A stretch of DNA of 64,000 nt from Chloroflexi bacterium HGW-Chloroflexi-6 (GCA_002840685.1 PHBU01000018.1:25139-89138), one strand, 5' to 3'; positions 20,417 to 30,297 are shown, counted from the first letter of the stretch. Numbers and translations are program-made. The notes: a model not told the origin generated them from the letters alone.

Positions 20417-20458
20417 ACTATATCATATCCGAAGAAATCCCAGTTAATGATTTGTTAA
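20417..20458 (-). promoter_or_regulatory. phoB promoter with two-unit Pho box
   Basis: Read leftward, TTAACAAATCA and TTAACTGGGAT (20458 to 20437) are two 11-bp units with TTAAC cores. They are followed 14 bases later by a -10 like TATAGT (20422-20417). The box occupies the -35 position, as expected for an activator-dependent Pho promoter. Confidence 0.68.
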
Positions 20459-20482
20459 AAACTTTGGAAAGTTGCTGAATAG

Positions 20483-20519
20483 AAAAAGGAACGGGCTGTA
20501 ACAAGCCCCGTTCCTTTTT
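20483..20519. terminator. Bidirectional terminator between the 71-residue gene and phoB promoter
   Basis: The eight-base stem ggaacggg / cccgttcc (20488-20495 with 20507-20514) is flanked by A5 and T5. It ends the leftward riboswitch-controlled gene 19-50 bases after its stop. Confidence 0.75.
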
Positions 20520-20537
20520 GTTGGTTTTTTTTGCTGT

Positions 20538-20753
20538 TTACCCAATCAAGAAAGCGAGCAAACGCAAGGGCGCCTTGAAGATGGCGGTCCATCCAGACTG
20601 CTGGGCTCCCTTTGTCCTTGGAGTTGCCAGGGATGCGTATTCGTTTATCATCTGAAATCGCCGCTTTTCGTGCTCGTGAGCTGCAATTTTGATTTCGTAA
20701 GCGCTTCTCCAGGCAGAGCGTTTTTCTGGAATCATGTTATTGAAGTTATACAT
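20538..20753 (-). CDS. 71-residue orphan protein under a c-di-AMP riboswitch
   Basis: This small gene is supported by context rather than homology. A strong ribosome site (aaggag) lies seven bases before ATG 20753, a terminator follows, and a c-di-AMP riboswitch precedes it. The protein is basic. It has a charged N-terminal half with a helical EKRRFQMINEY segment, and a hydrophobic C-terminus (IFKAPLRLLAFLIG) that could insert in or lie on the membrane. No family is recognised. Known genes under this riboswitch handle K+ and osmolyte transport or wall hydrolysis, so a regulator of such a process is possible but unproven. Confidence 0.7.
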   Translation of the reverse strand: MYNFNNMIPEKRSAWRSAYEIKIAAHEHEKRRFQMINEYASLATPRTKGAQQSGWTAIFKAPLRLLAFLIG

Positions 20754-20867
20754 TGTGTTCTCCTTAAATTAAAAAACAAGTCTTTTTCCATCCGACATTT
20801 CCCTTCGCAGTGTGCGAAGCCTCACGACTCAAAACACCCATTGGAAAGGTATTTCTTGTGTGATCTT

Positions 20868-20976
20868 CGACGCCTACGAGGTTAGCTGTCGGGCTGGAGC
20901 AGAAGACTTGCTCTATAACGCAGTTGCGCTATTTCGCCCCGGAAGTGGGTTCCCCGATCAATAGATTCGGCGTTCA
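20868..20976 (-). ncRNA. c-di-AMP riboswitch (ydaO/yuaA class)
   Basis: Read leftward, the RNA has the ydaO hallmarks in order: P1 5' strand ACGCC (20973-20969), GGGGAACCCACTTCCGGGG then CGAA (20955-20934), a variable hairpin, and the highly conserved CCCGACAGCTAACCTCGTA (20893-20875) leading into the P1 3' strand GGCGT (20874-20870). These match the known consensus closely. In known members c-di-AMP binding turns the gene off. The 115-base leader after the aptamer contains a CTTCGCA/TGCGAAG hairpin, and an AAGACTTG followed by T6 that is complementary to CAAGTCTT inside the aptamer. That could form the off-state terminator. Confidence 0.9.
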
Positions 20977-21140
20977 ACAATCAAATTACTCTATCAATAT
21001 AACATAGTGCGCCAGATTCCGCAATAAATCGGCCAATGTTTATGCAAAAAGTACCCTTTTGGGCGAGATGCTGTGCATCGTATCTTGCTGGATCGCTCGA
21101 AGAATATCTGCACTGATCGTCCGATACCAGTCAGATAAAC

Positions 21141-21177
21141 AAAACGGCCCTGGCCACAGGCTGGCCAGGGCCGTTTT
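21141..21177. terminator. Strong terminator after kdgK
   Basis: The perfect 16-bp stem (21141-21156 with 21162-21177) has a five-base loop and A4/T4 ends. It closes the leftward sugar-acid unit 20 bases after the kdgK stop. The stretch from here to the riboswitch (20977-21140) shows only an AT-rich promoter-like segment. Confidence 0.88.
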
Positions 21178-21197
21178 ATCTTTCGAATAGCTCGATC

Positions 21198-22304
21198 TTA
21201 GCGCTGAATTCTGGCCGAGCCGCCCCTGGCAAAAGCCCTGACCTGATCCAGGCTGGCCATGGTGGTATCGCCGGGGAAGGTGGTCAACAGCGCGCCGTGC
21301 GCCCAGCCCAGGTTGACGGCATCCTGTTCGGATTCGCCGCCCAGCAAACCGTAGAAAAAGCCCGAGGCGAAGCCGTCGCCGCCGCCAACGCGGTCGTAAA
21401 CGTTGAGTTCACAGGTCGGAGAGACAAAGGTTTTGCCGTCGACCCAGGCCACCGCCCCCCAACTGTGATGGTTGGTCGAGTGGACTTCGCGCAGGGTGGT
21501 GGCAACGATCTTGACGTTCGGGAATTTCTCGACAACCTTGCCGATCATGCCAAAGAAGGTGCTCGGGTCAAGCTTGTTCCCTTCGGTGCCGCTCAGGGCA
21601 GGTTTCACCGCTACTTCCGGGCCGGGGACGCCCAGGCCAAGCTGCAAATCTTCTTCGTTGCCAACCAGCACATCCACATTCTCGACAATGCGGCGCACGA
21701 CCGAAACGGCTTTTTCCTGTCCGCCCCAGATGTTCCACAGCTTGGCGCGGTAGTTCAGATCAAAAGAAGTTACCGCTCCGGCGGCTTTGGCAGCCTTCAT
21801 TGCTTCGATGATGACTTCGCCGGTGGTTTCAGAGAGCGCCGAGAAAATGCCGCCACTGTGGAACCAGCGCACGCCTGCGCTGAAAATGGCTTCCCAATCG
21901 AAATCGCCGGGTTTGAGCTGGGCGGCGGCTTCGTTGGAGCGGTTGTAGAAGACAACCGGGGCGCGCACGCCGAAACCGCGGTCGCTGTAGACGGTTGCCA
22001 TGTTGGGGCCGTTGACACCGTTGTGTTTGAAGTGCTTGTAGAACGGCTTTACGCCCATCGCCCTGACGCGTTCGGCGATCAAGTCACCGATCGGGTAGTC
22101 GACCATCGCGCTGGCGATGCCGGTTTTCAGGCCGAAGCAATCCGAGAGGTTGGCGGCGCAGTTGAACTCGCCGCCGCTGACGTGGATGGCGCATTCGGTG
22201 GCTTTGCGGAAGGGGATGATGCCGGGGTCGAGGCGGTGAACCAGTGCGCCGAGCGAGAGAAAGTCGAGAGTGCCCTCAGATCTAAGGTTAAGTCCGTATT
22301 GCAT
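21198..22304 (-). CDS. kdgK: 2-dehydro-3-deoxygluconate (KDG) kinase, PfkB family
   Basis: The 368-residue protein has the PfkB/ribokinase C-terminal signature YDRVGGGDGFASGF at about residue 320, with the catalytic Asp in GGGD. The N-terminal sugar-binding part includes VSGGEFNCAANLSDCFGLKTG. KdgK phosphorylates KDG to KDPG, which an aldolase then splits. ATG 22304 has a strong aaaggag seven bases upstream. A short insert, KPALSGTEGNKLDPS, comes from an interspersed DNA element (see 21579-21598). It is the last gene of the leftward unit with gnd and a LarA-like epimerase. The specificity for KDG over related sugars is inferred from context and family. Confidence 0.85.
   Translation of the reverse strand: MQYGLNLRSEGTLDFLSLGALVHRLDPGIIPFRKATECAIHVSGGEFNCAANLSDCFGLKTGIASAMVDYPIGDLIAERVRAMGVKPFYKHFKHNGVNGPNMATVYSDRGFGVRAPVVFYNRSNEAAAQLKPGDFDWEAIFSAGVRWFHSGGIFSALSETTGEVIIEAMKAAKAAGAVTSFDLNYRAKLWNIWGGQEKAVSVVRRIVENVDVLVGNEEDLQLGLGVPGPEVAVKPALSGTEGNKLDPSTFFGMIGKVVEKFPNVKIVATTLREVHSTNHHSWGAVAWVDGKTFVSPTCELNVYDRVGGGDGFASGFFYGLLGGESEQDAVNLGWAHGALLTTFPGDTTMASLDQVRAFARGGSARIQR
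21579..21598. repeat. Interspersed palindromic mini-element inside kdgK
   Basis: The 20-base imperfect palindrome cccttcggtgccgctcaggg is translated in frame as ALSGTEG within PALSGTEGN. It resembles CCCTTCGAC...GCTCAGGG mini-repeats that I know to be scattered through genomes of this and other phyla and encode PALS-x-x-EG peptides. It lies in a surface-loop position of the PfkB fold. Confidence 0.6.
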
Positions 22305-22445
22305 GTGGTTGCTCCTTTTGTCAAATGCGAGGGTCGAGTAGTCCGCGCTTTTCGGGCATATCGAGACCCGCAATCGTTGGTTGCGTCCCGTGGTCTCGGT
22401 ACATCCTTCGTAAAAACCGCTCAGGGGTACTCGACCAGCTGACGG

Positions 22446-23866
<1,421 letters not shown>

Positions 23867-23870
<4 letters not shown>

Positions 23871-24787
23871 AAAATCTCCTTGTTTCGTTTTTCAAAACGA
23901 TAGATTTGCCAGGTGTTGTACAGGTTGTGGTAAAGCACATAAAAGGTCGGCCCCATCGCCGCGAGAGGGCTGATGAAGGTCAGGGCGATCCAGATCGAGA
24001 AAGAGTTGTTCTTCTGGCCGAGGGCCTGGCTGGATTCCTGCCAGTAGCTGCGCCCGCCCAGCAGCGCGCCGATGGCAAAGTTAACAGCACAGATGATCAG
24101 CGAGACCAGCGCGATTTGTCCGAGCACGATCAGCGAGCCTGAGTTCTCGTGGATGACGAAATCGGAGGCTTTGGCGCTGATGATGAACAGGTTGGCAATC
24201 CAGAGCGGGAACGAGAGTTTTTTCCCGGCGCGGATGGCGTTTTGAGCCTCCCCGGGCAGGTGCGCGGCGAGCCGTGCCAGGATCAACGGGACGAACATGG
24301 TGATCAGCACGGGCTGGAGCACATCCCAGGTCGAGATGGGAATGGTTGCGCCGAGAACAAAGGGCAGCACGACCGGGACAACAAGCGCCATGGCGATGTT
24401 GGTCAGTAGAACGGCCGAGACCATGAATTCAACACGGCCTTCGATGAAGCTGACGATAACCGTCGATGAGATTGCGGTGGGGGCGATGGCAGTGATGAAG
24501 GCAGCCAGACCGAGATCGACGCTGAAGCGTGAGAAGGTTTCGTAGGCCAGGAAGGCCACTGCCAGGTTGGCCAGCAGCACCCAGATCACACCTTTTTGAA
24601 AGTTTTTGGGGTTGATTTCAATGTCGAGAAAGGCGAAAAAGAGCATCGCCATCAACAGATATTGCACCATAAATGAAAGCGCGTTGGCCTGTGGCACGAG
24701 CGCGCCGATCAGCATGGTCACAACCAGCGAGATGACTTTGCCGTAGGCGTTTATCCAGGATTTGAAGCGGGAGGAAAGTTCAACCAT
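23867..24787 (-). CDS. BASS-family (bile acid:Na+ symporter-like) transporter
   Basis: This 306-residue membrane protein has about nine spans and the BASS/SBF motifs [17 protein letters not shown] and [17 protein letters not shown]. Family members carry organic acids such as pyruvate, pantothenate and sulfated sterols with sodium. ATG 24787 overlaps the upstream gene by eight bases, and the stop overlaps gnd by four, so it is firmly inside the operon. A sugar-acid or keto-acid substrate is inferred from the neighbours only. Confidence 0.85.
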
Positions 24788-25295
24788 TAAAAGTAAGATA
24801 TTCTTGTAGGATGACCCGATACGCAGGATGATACAAGTGCTCATATTCGGGAGAGTGGTGTACGGCTGGAAAGTTTTGCGCCTTAAGCGGCTCAAAAAAC
24901 CGTTGCATTTCTGGCTCTGAAAAGGGAAGTTGGCCGCTTTCAGCCAGACTGATAGCTTCAGCCCAATAGCGTTCGAGACGGTCTGTCGACCCATTATGCT
25001 GGTTCGCGGTGCGGACGAAGGCTTCCAGTAATTTGGCCGGGTCGCCGCCGGAGGCGATGTACGGGCGTAAGTGGACTCGCACAATCCCGGTTTCGCCAGA
25101 GAGCGGGTCAACCAGTGGTTCTACCGGCCCCTCGCCCATTTCGGCCAGTTCACGGGTCAGCCAGTCACCGGCGGATTTTTCGTCACGAATGGCATGTTCG
25201 CTGCCCATGGCGGCCTGGTGAATAAGTTTGTAGATGTCCGCAAGCTGCATGGCCGGGTAGCTTGCGAGTTGGGCGAGAAGGATTGACTCAAACAT
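24780..25295 (-). CDS. Conserved protein of unknown function in sugar-acid operon
   Basis: The 171-residue soluble, predominantly helical protein begins MFESILLAQLASYPAMQLADIYKLIHQAAMG and contains acidic patches and DPLSGETGIVRVHLRPYI. No catalytic motif or family is recognised by eye. ATG 25295 is supported by aaagg seven bases upstream; an in-frame ATG 12 codons earlier is less likely. It sits between larA-like (93 bases) and the BASS transporter (8-base overlap), so a helper role in the same pathway is plausible. Confidence 0.75.
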   Translation of the reverse strand: MFESILLAQLASYPAMQLADIYKLIHQAAMGSEHAIRDEKSAGDWLTRELAEMGEGPVEPLVDPLSGETGIVRVHLRPYIASGGDPAKLLEAFVRTANQHNGSTDRLERYWAEAISLAESGQLPFSEPEMQRFFEPLKAQNFPAVHHSPEYEHLYHPAYRVILQEYLTFNG

Positions 25296-25388
25296 TAAAA
25301 AACCTTTTATCACGAAGAACAAAAAGAACACAAAGGTTCACCAAATTTTTATTTTTAAATAATTCGTGTTGTTTTGTTAATTTTTTGG

Positions 25389-26660
25389 CTAACTTTTCAA
25401 CCGATACAAAATTTCGCCAGCCTTCGGTACGTACAAAATGCCTTCGTTCTCGCGGTTTTGCCATTCTTCGAGATTAATGCTGGCCGGGTCGAGGTAACCC
25501 AGGTTGAGCCTGGCGCAGTCTTCGGGCGGAATCTGGCTGGCAAGGGTCACGCGCACGTTGGGTTTTTCGATGCGGTTTTCCATATAGCCGGAGCCGCGCA
25601 CGTGGGTCGAGTGGGCCAGCACGCCGAGCGGGATGTGTTTGAAGTCATCCCAATCCTGCAGGAAATAAGGCAGGATGTGGTAGCCGATCTCATAGATGTA
25701 TTTGCCATGCACATGGCTGACCACATCCAGGTGCGGGGCGTAGATGACGACTTCGCCGCCGATGGCCATTGCCGGTTCAAGTTTGTACATGGCTTTGGCG
25801 CCCGTCCAGAGTTCATCGTACATTTTGGGCGCACAAGACAAAACACGCTGGTAAGGTCGCGTAGCGTCGCACCAGAGGATGTGACGCTGTGCCGATAGAT
25901 CTGCAGCAGCGCTCCAGGCCGAGACATGGTCGCCGATAAACAGTCCGCTCAGATCGTGGCCTTCGACTGTCAGCGCGATGAGTGTAACCGGCGTTGAGAG
26001 CTTTTCAGCGGCGGCGTGGATCATGGCCCGAACGGGGGTGTCCTTGACGCCAATCGTTCCGACCACGCCGGCCAACGCACCCAGCCAGTGGGTGGCGTTG
26101 ATCATGTCCGCGCCTGAAATGCCGGGGAACAGGTATTTGGCTCCGCCCGAGAAACCGACCACTTCGTGCGGAAAGGTCGGGCCAAGGATCAGGATATGGT
26201 CGTAGGCCAGGGCGGCTTTGTTTAGGCGCACATCCACGCTGTCGGGTAGGGATGAATGCCAGCGCTCCCCGGCAATCGCCTTGATCTGATCATGCTCAAT
26301 CACGCCCAGGGTGGTCAGGACATCAGGATCATCCCAAGCATGGTTCAACAGGCCAATGTGTGCATATTGCGTTTTGCGTTCATCGGCAGTAATACCAACC
26401 AGTTGATTTAGACTGACCTCCGTCAGCGCAGGGTGCGTGCCCAGGGCGACCATGAAGTCGAGTTGGCGGGCATCGTGCAGGATTTCAACCAGGGCGCGGA
26501 ACAAGAAGGGCAGCGGCAGGGAGCGGGTGTGATCGGGGATCAGCACCAGAAGCTTTTGACGGCTGAACTTGCCAGCAAGCCCTTTTTCGAGCGTCTCACG
26601 AATGGTGTCAGATGAGAGCAGCCCGCTGGACGCAACTGCCTGAGATGCGAGATTATTCAT
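25389..26660 (-). CDS. LarA-family nickel-pincer racemase/epimerase
   Basis: The 423-residue protein has the LarA signatures PDHTRSLPL, GTHP (H76), PHEVVG (H165) and GFSGGAKYLFPGISG, with K175 and H191 at the positions that hold the nickel-pincer nucleotide. Lactate racemase inverts a 2-hydroxyacid through hydride transfer; other members act on sugar acids such as gluconate. No larB/C/E maturation genes or lactate genes are nearby. Instead gnd, kdgK and uronate genes surround it, so a C2 epimerase on an aldonate is the better guess. A promoter and palindromic operator lie just upstream. Confidence 0.85.
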   Translation of the reverse strand: MNNLASQAVASSGLLSSDTIRETLEKGLAGKFSRQKLLVLIPDHTRSLPLPFLFRALVEILHDARQLDFMVALGTHPALTEVSLNQLVGITADERKTQYAHIGLLNHAWDDPDVLTTLGVIEHDQIKAIAGERWHSSLPDSVDVRLNKAALAYDHILILGPTFPHEVVGFSGGAKYLFPGISGADMINATHWLGALAGVVGTIGVKDTPVRAMIHAAAEKLSTPVTLIALTVEGHDLSGLFIGDHVSAWSAAADLSAQRHILWCDATRPYQRVLSCAPKMYDELWTGAKAMYKLEPAMAIGGEVVIYAPHLDVVSHVHGKYIYEIGYHILPYFLQDWDDFKHIPLGVLAHSTHVRGSGYMENRIEKPNVRVTLASQIPPEDCARLNLGYLDPASINLEEWQNRENEGILYVPKAGEILYRLKS

Positions 26661-26686
26661 AGAGTTTTTGGGGATTATATGATCCT

Positions 26687-26709
26687 TGTAAACCGTCTAC
26701 AGCATTATA
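26687..26709 (-). promoter_or_regulatory. Promoter and palindromic operator of the larA-like unit
   Basis: A -10 TATAAT (26709-26704, leftward) is followed by TGTAGACGGTTTACA (26701-26687), a 15-bp palindrome with arms TGTARAC. The palindrome covers the expected transcription start, so it would act as a repressor site of GntR or LacI type. The -35 is weak. Confidence 0.55.
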
Positions 26710-26761
26710 TCGTCTATGCTCTTCTTTCGATATGTTGTAGGTTATTGATATAAATTTACTT

Positions 26762-27652
26762 TTACCAGGTTGGTGTGTCAGGCAGCAGGTTTTCGAAGTC
26801 TGCGATCAAGCTGGCTTCATAGGCTCCGGCATAGGTGCCATTTAAGAACTTGTCTGAGGCTTCGGACAGGAAGCGTTGCCAGGATTCAATCTCGCAGCCG
26901 GGGTTGATCGGGTAAAACAAAGCGCAGTTGGCCTGCGCCGCTTTCAAATCTCCGAGGGCATCTCCGATCATCAAAATCCGCTGGGGGGCATATTTGCCAC
27001 GCGCCGCCAGGGCCAGGTGCTGTTCTTTGGTGCCGGCTTCCTGCCCGGCGATCAGGCCCATGTACTGTGCCAGCTCGTGCTCCTGCCATTCACGCTCTAG
27101 CGCCTCGATCGGCGTGGCCGATACCACCATCATATCCGCGACCGGCGCCATTTTTTGCAGGCTCTCGCGCACCTGCGGAAAAGGCGGCACGCCATGTACG
27201 ATATCTGCAATGGACTGATTCACGCCCAGTGACCAGGCCTGCGCCTGATCAAGCTCCGGGTGAGGGTGTTGTTCCTTATACTGGAGCAGGCCTTTCTCGC
27301 TCAAGGGAAAACCGGAAGCAATGAACTCGCGGACTTTGTTGGCCTGCGGTACATCGGCCTGGCGGGCCAGTACTTCCGGCCGGCCGCGCAACAGGTCCAG
27401 TGCGGTGATCAGGGCCGGCCAGCGGTTTGCACCGCGCCACTTGGAATACAGGTTGACAAATTCAGCCGCTTCGCGGGCATATTTTGAGACTGGCTGTAAA
27501 TTCCAGTGTTTGATCGTGTTCGGGCAAAAACACTCTTTGTGTTTGATCTCCATCGAGTCGAAAACACAGCCGTCCGAGTCGATGCCGATAAAAAAATCGT
27601 GCTGCGGTTGCCAGGCGCGGAGCGGGTTGGATTCGGATGTTTGAGCGGTCAT
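26762..27652 (-). CDS. HAD-superfamily phosphatase
   Basis: The 296-residue protein has HAD motif I DSDGCVFDS (Asp nucleophile ~25), motif II VVSATP, and motif IV GDALGD, with a helical cap between (~45-160). Its start is supported by aaggaaag five bases upstream of ATG 27652. It is the last gene of the glucuronide unit, nine bases after the GH3 gene's stop. The substrate is unknown; a phosphorylated sugar or sugar-acid by-product is the likely class. Confidence 0.85.
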   Translation of the reverse strand: MTAQTSESNPLRAWQPQHDFFIGIDSDGCVFDSMEIKHKECFCPNTIKHWNLQPVSKYAREAAEFVNLYSKWRGANRWPALITALDLLRGRPEVLARQADVPQANKVREFIASGFPLSEKGLLQYKEQHPHPELDQAQAWSLGVNQSIADIVHGVPPFPQVRESLQKMAPVADMMVVSATPIEALEREWQEHELAQYMGLIAGQEAGTKEQHLALAARGKYAPQRILMIGDALGDLKAAQANCALFYPINPGCEIESWQRFLSEASDKFLNGTYAGAYEASLIADFENLLPDTPTW

Positions 27653-27663
27653 TGATACTTTCC

Positions 27664-29367
27664 TTATCCGATCCCATAGAGTGTGCGCGCTATGGCAGTC
27701 ATCGATTCGGGGCCAACACCGTAACTGACCACAACCGTTTCGTATTCGGGCCTGACGGCAGTCGGGTAATGCGTGTTGGTGACGACGATCACGGGTTTCC
27801 CTAATTTCAACAGTTCCTGCCCGTAACGCTCATCCTTGGCCTGGTTGCGGTAATAGTAATCGGTGGCGATGATGATGTCCGCTTCATTCAGACGGTGCTG
27901 GATGCGTTCGTAATCCTGCCCGGTCAATTGCAGGTTGGTTTCAACCATGGCCACCTGATCGGAAATATTCAGAAGGTTTTCCCATAAAATACCGGGGTGG
28001 CATGCCTGGCTGTTCGTGTTGCGATGCAAGGGATTGATCTGCTCGATCAGCAAAACTCTCTGGTCCGGTTTGAGCGGCAGGAGTTTTTGGGTATCTTTCA
28101 AAACCCTGACGCCGCATTGGGCGGCCTGTGTGGCGATCTCAACCACCTTTGGGTCACGGATGCCGTCACTGGCCTGGCTTACAGCGCGGATCGAACCCTG
28201 TTCGAACAATCCGTAATCGTATTTTACCGACAGCGTACGGCGGATCGCATCGTTCAACCGTTCTTCTTGTAAGCGTCCCTGTTGCACCGCTTGGATCAGC
28301 CCTGCCACCACTTCATCGATCAACGGGCTTTCGTCGCGGACTAGCACCAAATCGGCGCCGGCCTCGAGCGCCAGCCGGCAGGCTTCGGGCACTTCATACT
28401 TTTGGATAATACCCCCCATCGTAATGTCGTCGGTCGTAATGGTGCCCTTGAAACCCATCTCGCCTTTCAGGAGATCGGTCAGGATCCGTTTCGAGAGGGT
28501 TGCCGGCAGGCCCGAGGGGTCAAGACTGGGATAAGCCGTATGGGCCGTCATGATGGCGGGGATGCCGGCGTCGATCAACTGCTGAAAGGGCCTGAGATGG
28601 TTCTGCATCTCGGCGCGTGGGATATCAATGACGGGCATTTCGCTATGGGCATCGGTCACGGACGCGCCGCGCCCCGGAAAGTGCTTGCCGGTGGTGATGA
28701 TGCCCGCAGCCTGATAGCCTTTCAGGGCTTCCAGGGCATAGGCCGCCGCCGTTTCGGGATCTTCACCATAGCTGCGGGTGCCGATTTCAGGGTTGAGCGG
28801 ATGGGTATTGACATCCAGGACCGGCGAATGCAGCCAATCGCAGCCAACCGGCCGCAGTTGGCGACCGATTGCCCAGGCTACTTCACGCGCCAGGTGGGGA
28901 GCGTTGCCCAGGCTGTATGCCATGGGGCTTGGAAAATAATGGATACCGCCCCGAATATAGTCGGCGCTGGTATCGCCTTCCATGTCCATGGTGATGTGCA
29001 GCGGAATTCCAAGCCCGTTATCAAGCGCGGCCTGCTTTAAGCGATTGGTAAAAGCGCAGTATTCTTCGTTCGTGCAGTGCGGCACCCGCAAACCGGGTAG
29101 ATAATCTTTAACGGTGCCCTTTGGATGGCGCACGACACGCGCAGCATACTTATCGTGGCCGACAGAGGTCGGATCGTGCACAGCGGTTTTTACCCGAAAG
29201 GTTAAGCCGGCCCGGACGCCAGCCGGGTAATACTGACGAATGCGTTTTAAGATTTCCGGTGTAATGACGGTGCCCACAAAGCCAATCACGAGGCATTGGC
29301 CCACTTTTTGCTCAAGGGTCATTTTGTCAATCAATTGTTCAATAAAAGCTGACTTGTCTTGATCCAT
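27664..29367 (-). CDS. GH3 glycosidase, beta-N-acetylhexosaminidase (NagZ) type
   Basis: The 567-residue enzyme has a GH3 catalytic barrel (~10-400) with KHFPGRGASVTDAHSEMP, the NagZ-type loop whose Asp/His pair supplies the acid/base, and the nucleophile Asp in TTDDITMGG. A second alpha/beta domain (~405-565) follows, as in longer NagZ-like proteins. No signal peptide is present, so it works in the cytoplasm. Position after uronate genes suggests it cuts a hexosamine or other beta-linked sugar from imported uronate-containing oligosaccharides. This is inferred. Confidence 0.87.
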   Translation of the reverse strand: MDQDKSAFIEQLIDKMTLEQKVGQCLVIGFVGTVITPEILKRIRQYYPAGVRAGLTFRVKTAVHDPTSVGHDKYAARVVRHPKGTVKDYLPGLRVPHCTNEEYCAFTNRLKQAALDNGLGIPLHITMDMEGDTSADYIRGGIHYFPSPMAYSLGNAPHLAREVAWAIGRQLRPVGCDWLHSPVLDVNTHPLNPEIGTRSYGEDPETAAAYALEALKGYQAAGIITTGKHFPGRGASVTDAHSEMPVIDIPRAEMQNHLRPFQQLIDAGIPAIMTAHTAYPSLDPSGLPATLSKRILTDLLKGEMGFKGTITTDDITMGGIIQKYEVPEACRLALEAGADLVLVRDESPLIDEVVAGLIQAVQQGRLQEERLNDAIRRTLSVKYDYGLFEQGSIRAVSQASDGIRDPKVVEIATQAAQCGVRVLKDTQKLLPLKPDQRVLLIEQINPLHRNTNSQACHPGILWENLLNISDQVAMVETNLQLTGQDYERIQHRLNEADIIIATDYYYRNQAKDERYGQELLKLGKPVIVVTNTHYPTAVRPEYETVVVSYGVGPESMTAIARTLYGIG

Positions 29368-29421
29368 GGTAATTCTCCTGGCTATAAAATATATGAACTT
29401 TATGCAATTGCTGGCCGGCGG

Positions 29422-30249
29422 TTAGACCCCGCTATAGACCGAGAACCCACCATCTACCGGCACGACCACCCCGGTTACAAACGCTGATGCCGGAGAGACC
29501 AGCCACAGCAATGTGCCCAACAAATCTTCGGGAGTACCAAAACGGTTCTGCGGGGTATGGGCAATGATGGTTTTGCCGCGGGCTGTCAGTTTGCCGGTTT
29601 CTTTATCGGTCAGCAGGAAGCGATTCTGTTCGGTGAGAAAGAATCCCGGGGCAATGGCGTTGACGCGGATTTCAGTGGAATATTCTTGCGCCATGTGGAC
29701 TGCCAGCCATTGGGTGAAGTTGCTGACTGCGGCTTTGGCCGCCGAATAAGCCGGGATGCGCGTCAGCGGGCGAAAAGCGTTCATTGATGAGATGTTGACG
29801 ATCACGCCCGACTTCTGTTCGGCCATTATTTTGCCAAAAACCTGGCTCGGCAGCAGCGTGCCGATAAAGTTGAGATTGAAAACCCATTGCACGGCATCGG
29901 CCGGCAGATCGAAAAATTTTTGTTCGGCGTTGGTCGATGCCTGGGGCTTGTTGCCCCCGGCTCCATTGACCAGGATGTCGATCCGGCCAAATTTTGCCAT
30001 GACATGCTGTGCGGCGGCTTCGAGGCTGTCCTTCTCCAGCACATTGCAAGCCAGACCGATGGCGCCATTGCCAAGTTCTGCAGCCAGCGCTTCGGCAGGC
30101 CCGGCGAACAGGTCTAGCACAACCACCCGGGCGCCGGCCCCGGCCAGGGCCCGGCACATGGCTGCGCACAGCACGCCTGCCCCACCTGTTACAACTGCGA
30201 CTTTGCCTTGAACATCAAAAGAGACACTCATATGTTGGTTCACTTTCAT
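29422..30249 (-). CDS. D-mannonate/D-fructuronate oxidoreductase, SDR type (UxuB/YjmF-like)
   Basis: The 275-residue short-chain dehydrogenase has the cofactor motif TGGAGVLCAA (21-30), NGAGG, Ser154/155, and YxxxK as Y168/K172. Its C-terminus GVVVPVDGGFSVYSGV is characteristic of the YjmF-type mannonate oxidoreductases. It would reduce fructuronate, the product of UxaC encoded just upstream, to mannonate with NADH. The start at 30249 lacks a strong ribosome site; ATG 30231 is an alternative. Confidence 0.82.
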   Translation of the reverse strand: MKVNQHMSVSFDVQGKVAVVTGGAGVLCAAMCRALAGAGARVVVLDLFAGPAEALAAELGNGAIGLACNVLEKDSLEAAAQHVMAKFGRIDILVNGAGGNKPQASTNAEQKFFDLPADAVQWVFNLNFIGTLLPSQVFGKIMAEQKSGVIVNISSMNAFRPLTRIPAYSAAKAAVSNFTQWLAVHMAQEYSTEIRVNAIAPGFFLTEQNRFLLTDKETGKLTARGKTIIAHTPQNRFGTPEDLLGTLLWLVSPASAFVTGVVVPVDGGFSVYSGV

Positions 30250-30297
30250 CCTGGCTCATAGATTTTTGTTGCCACTCCAGCGGCGATCTTCGCAGCC

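Noticed and set aside
21297..22442. 381-codon open frame antisense to kdgK
   Set aside because: Shadow of the kdgK reading frame without a ribosome site; the kdgK product has clear PfkB motifs.
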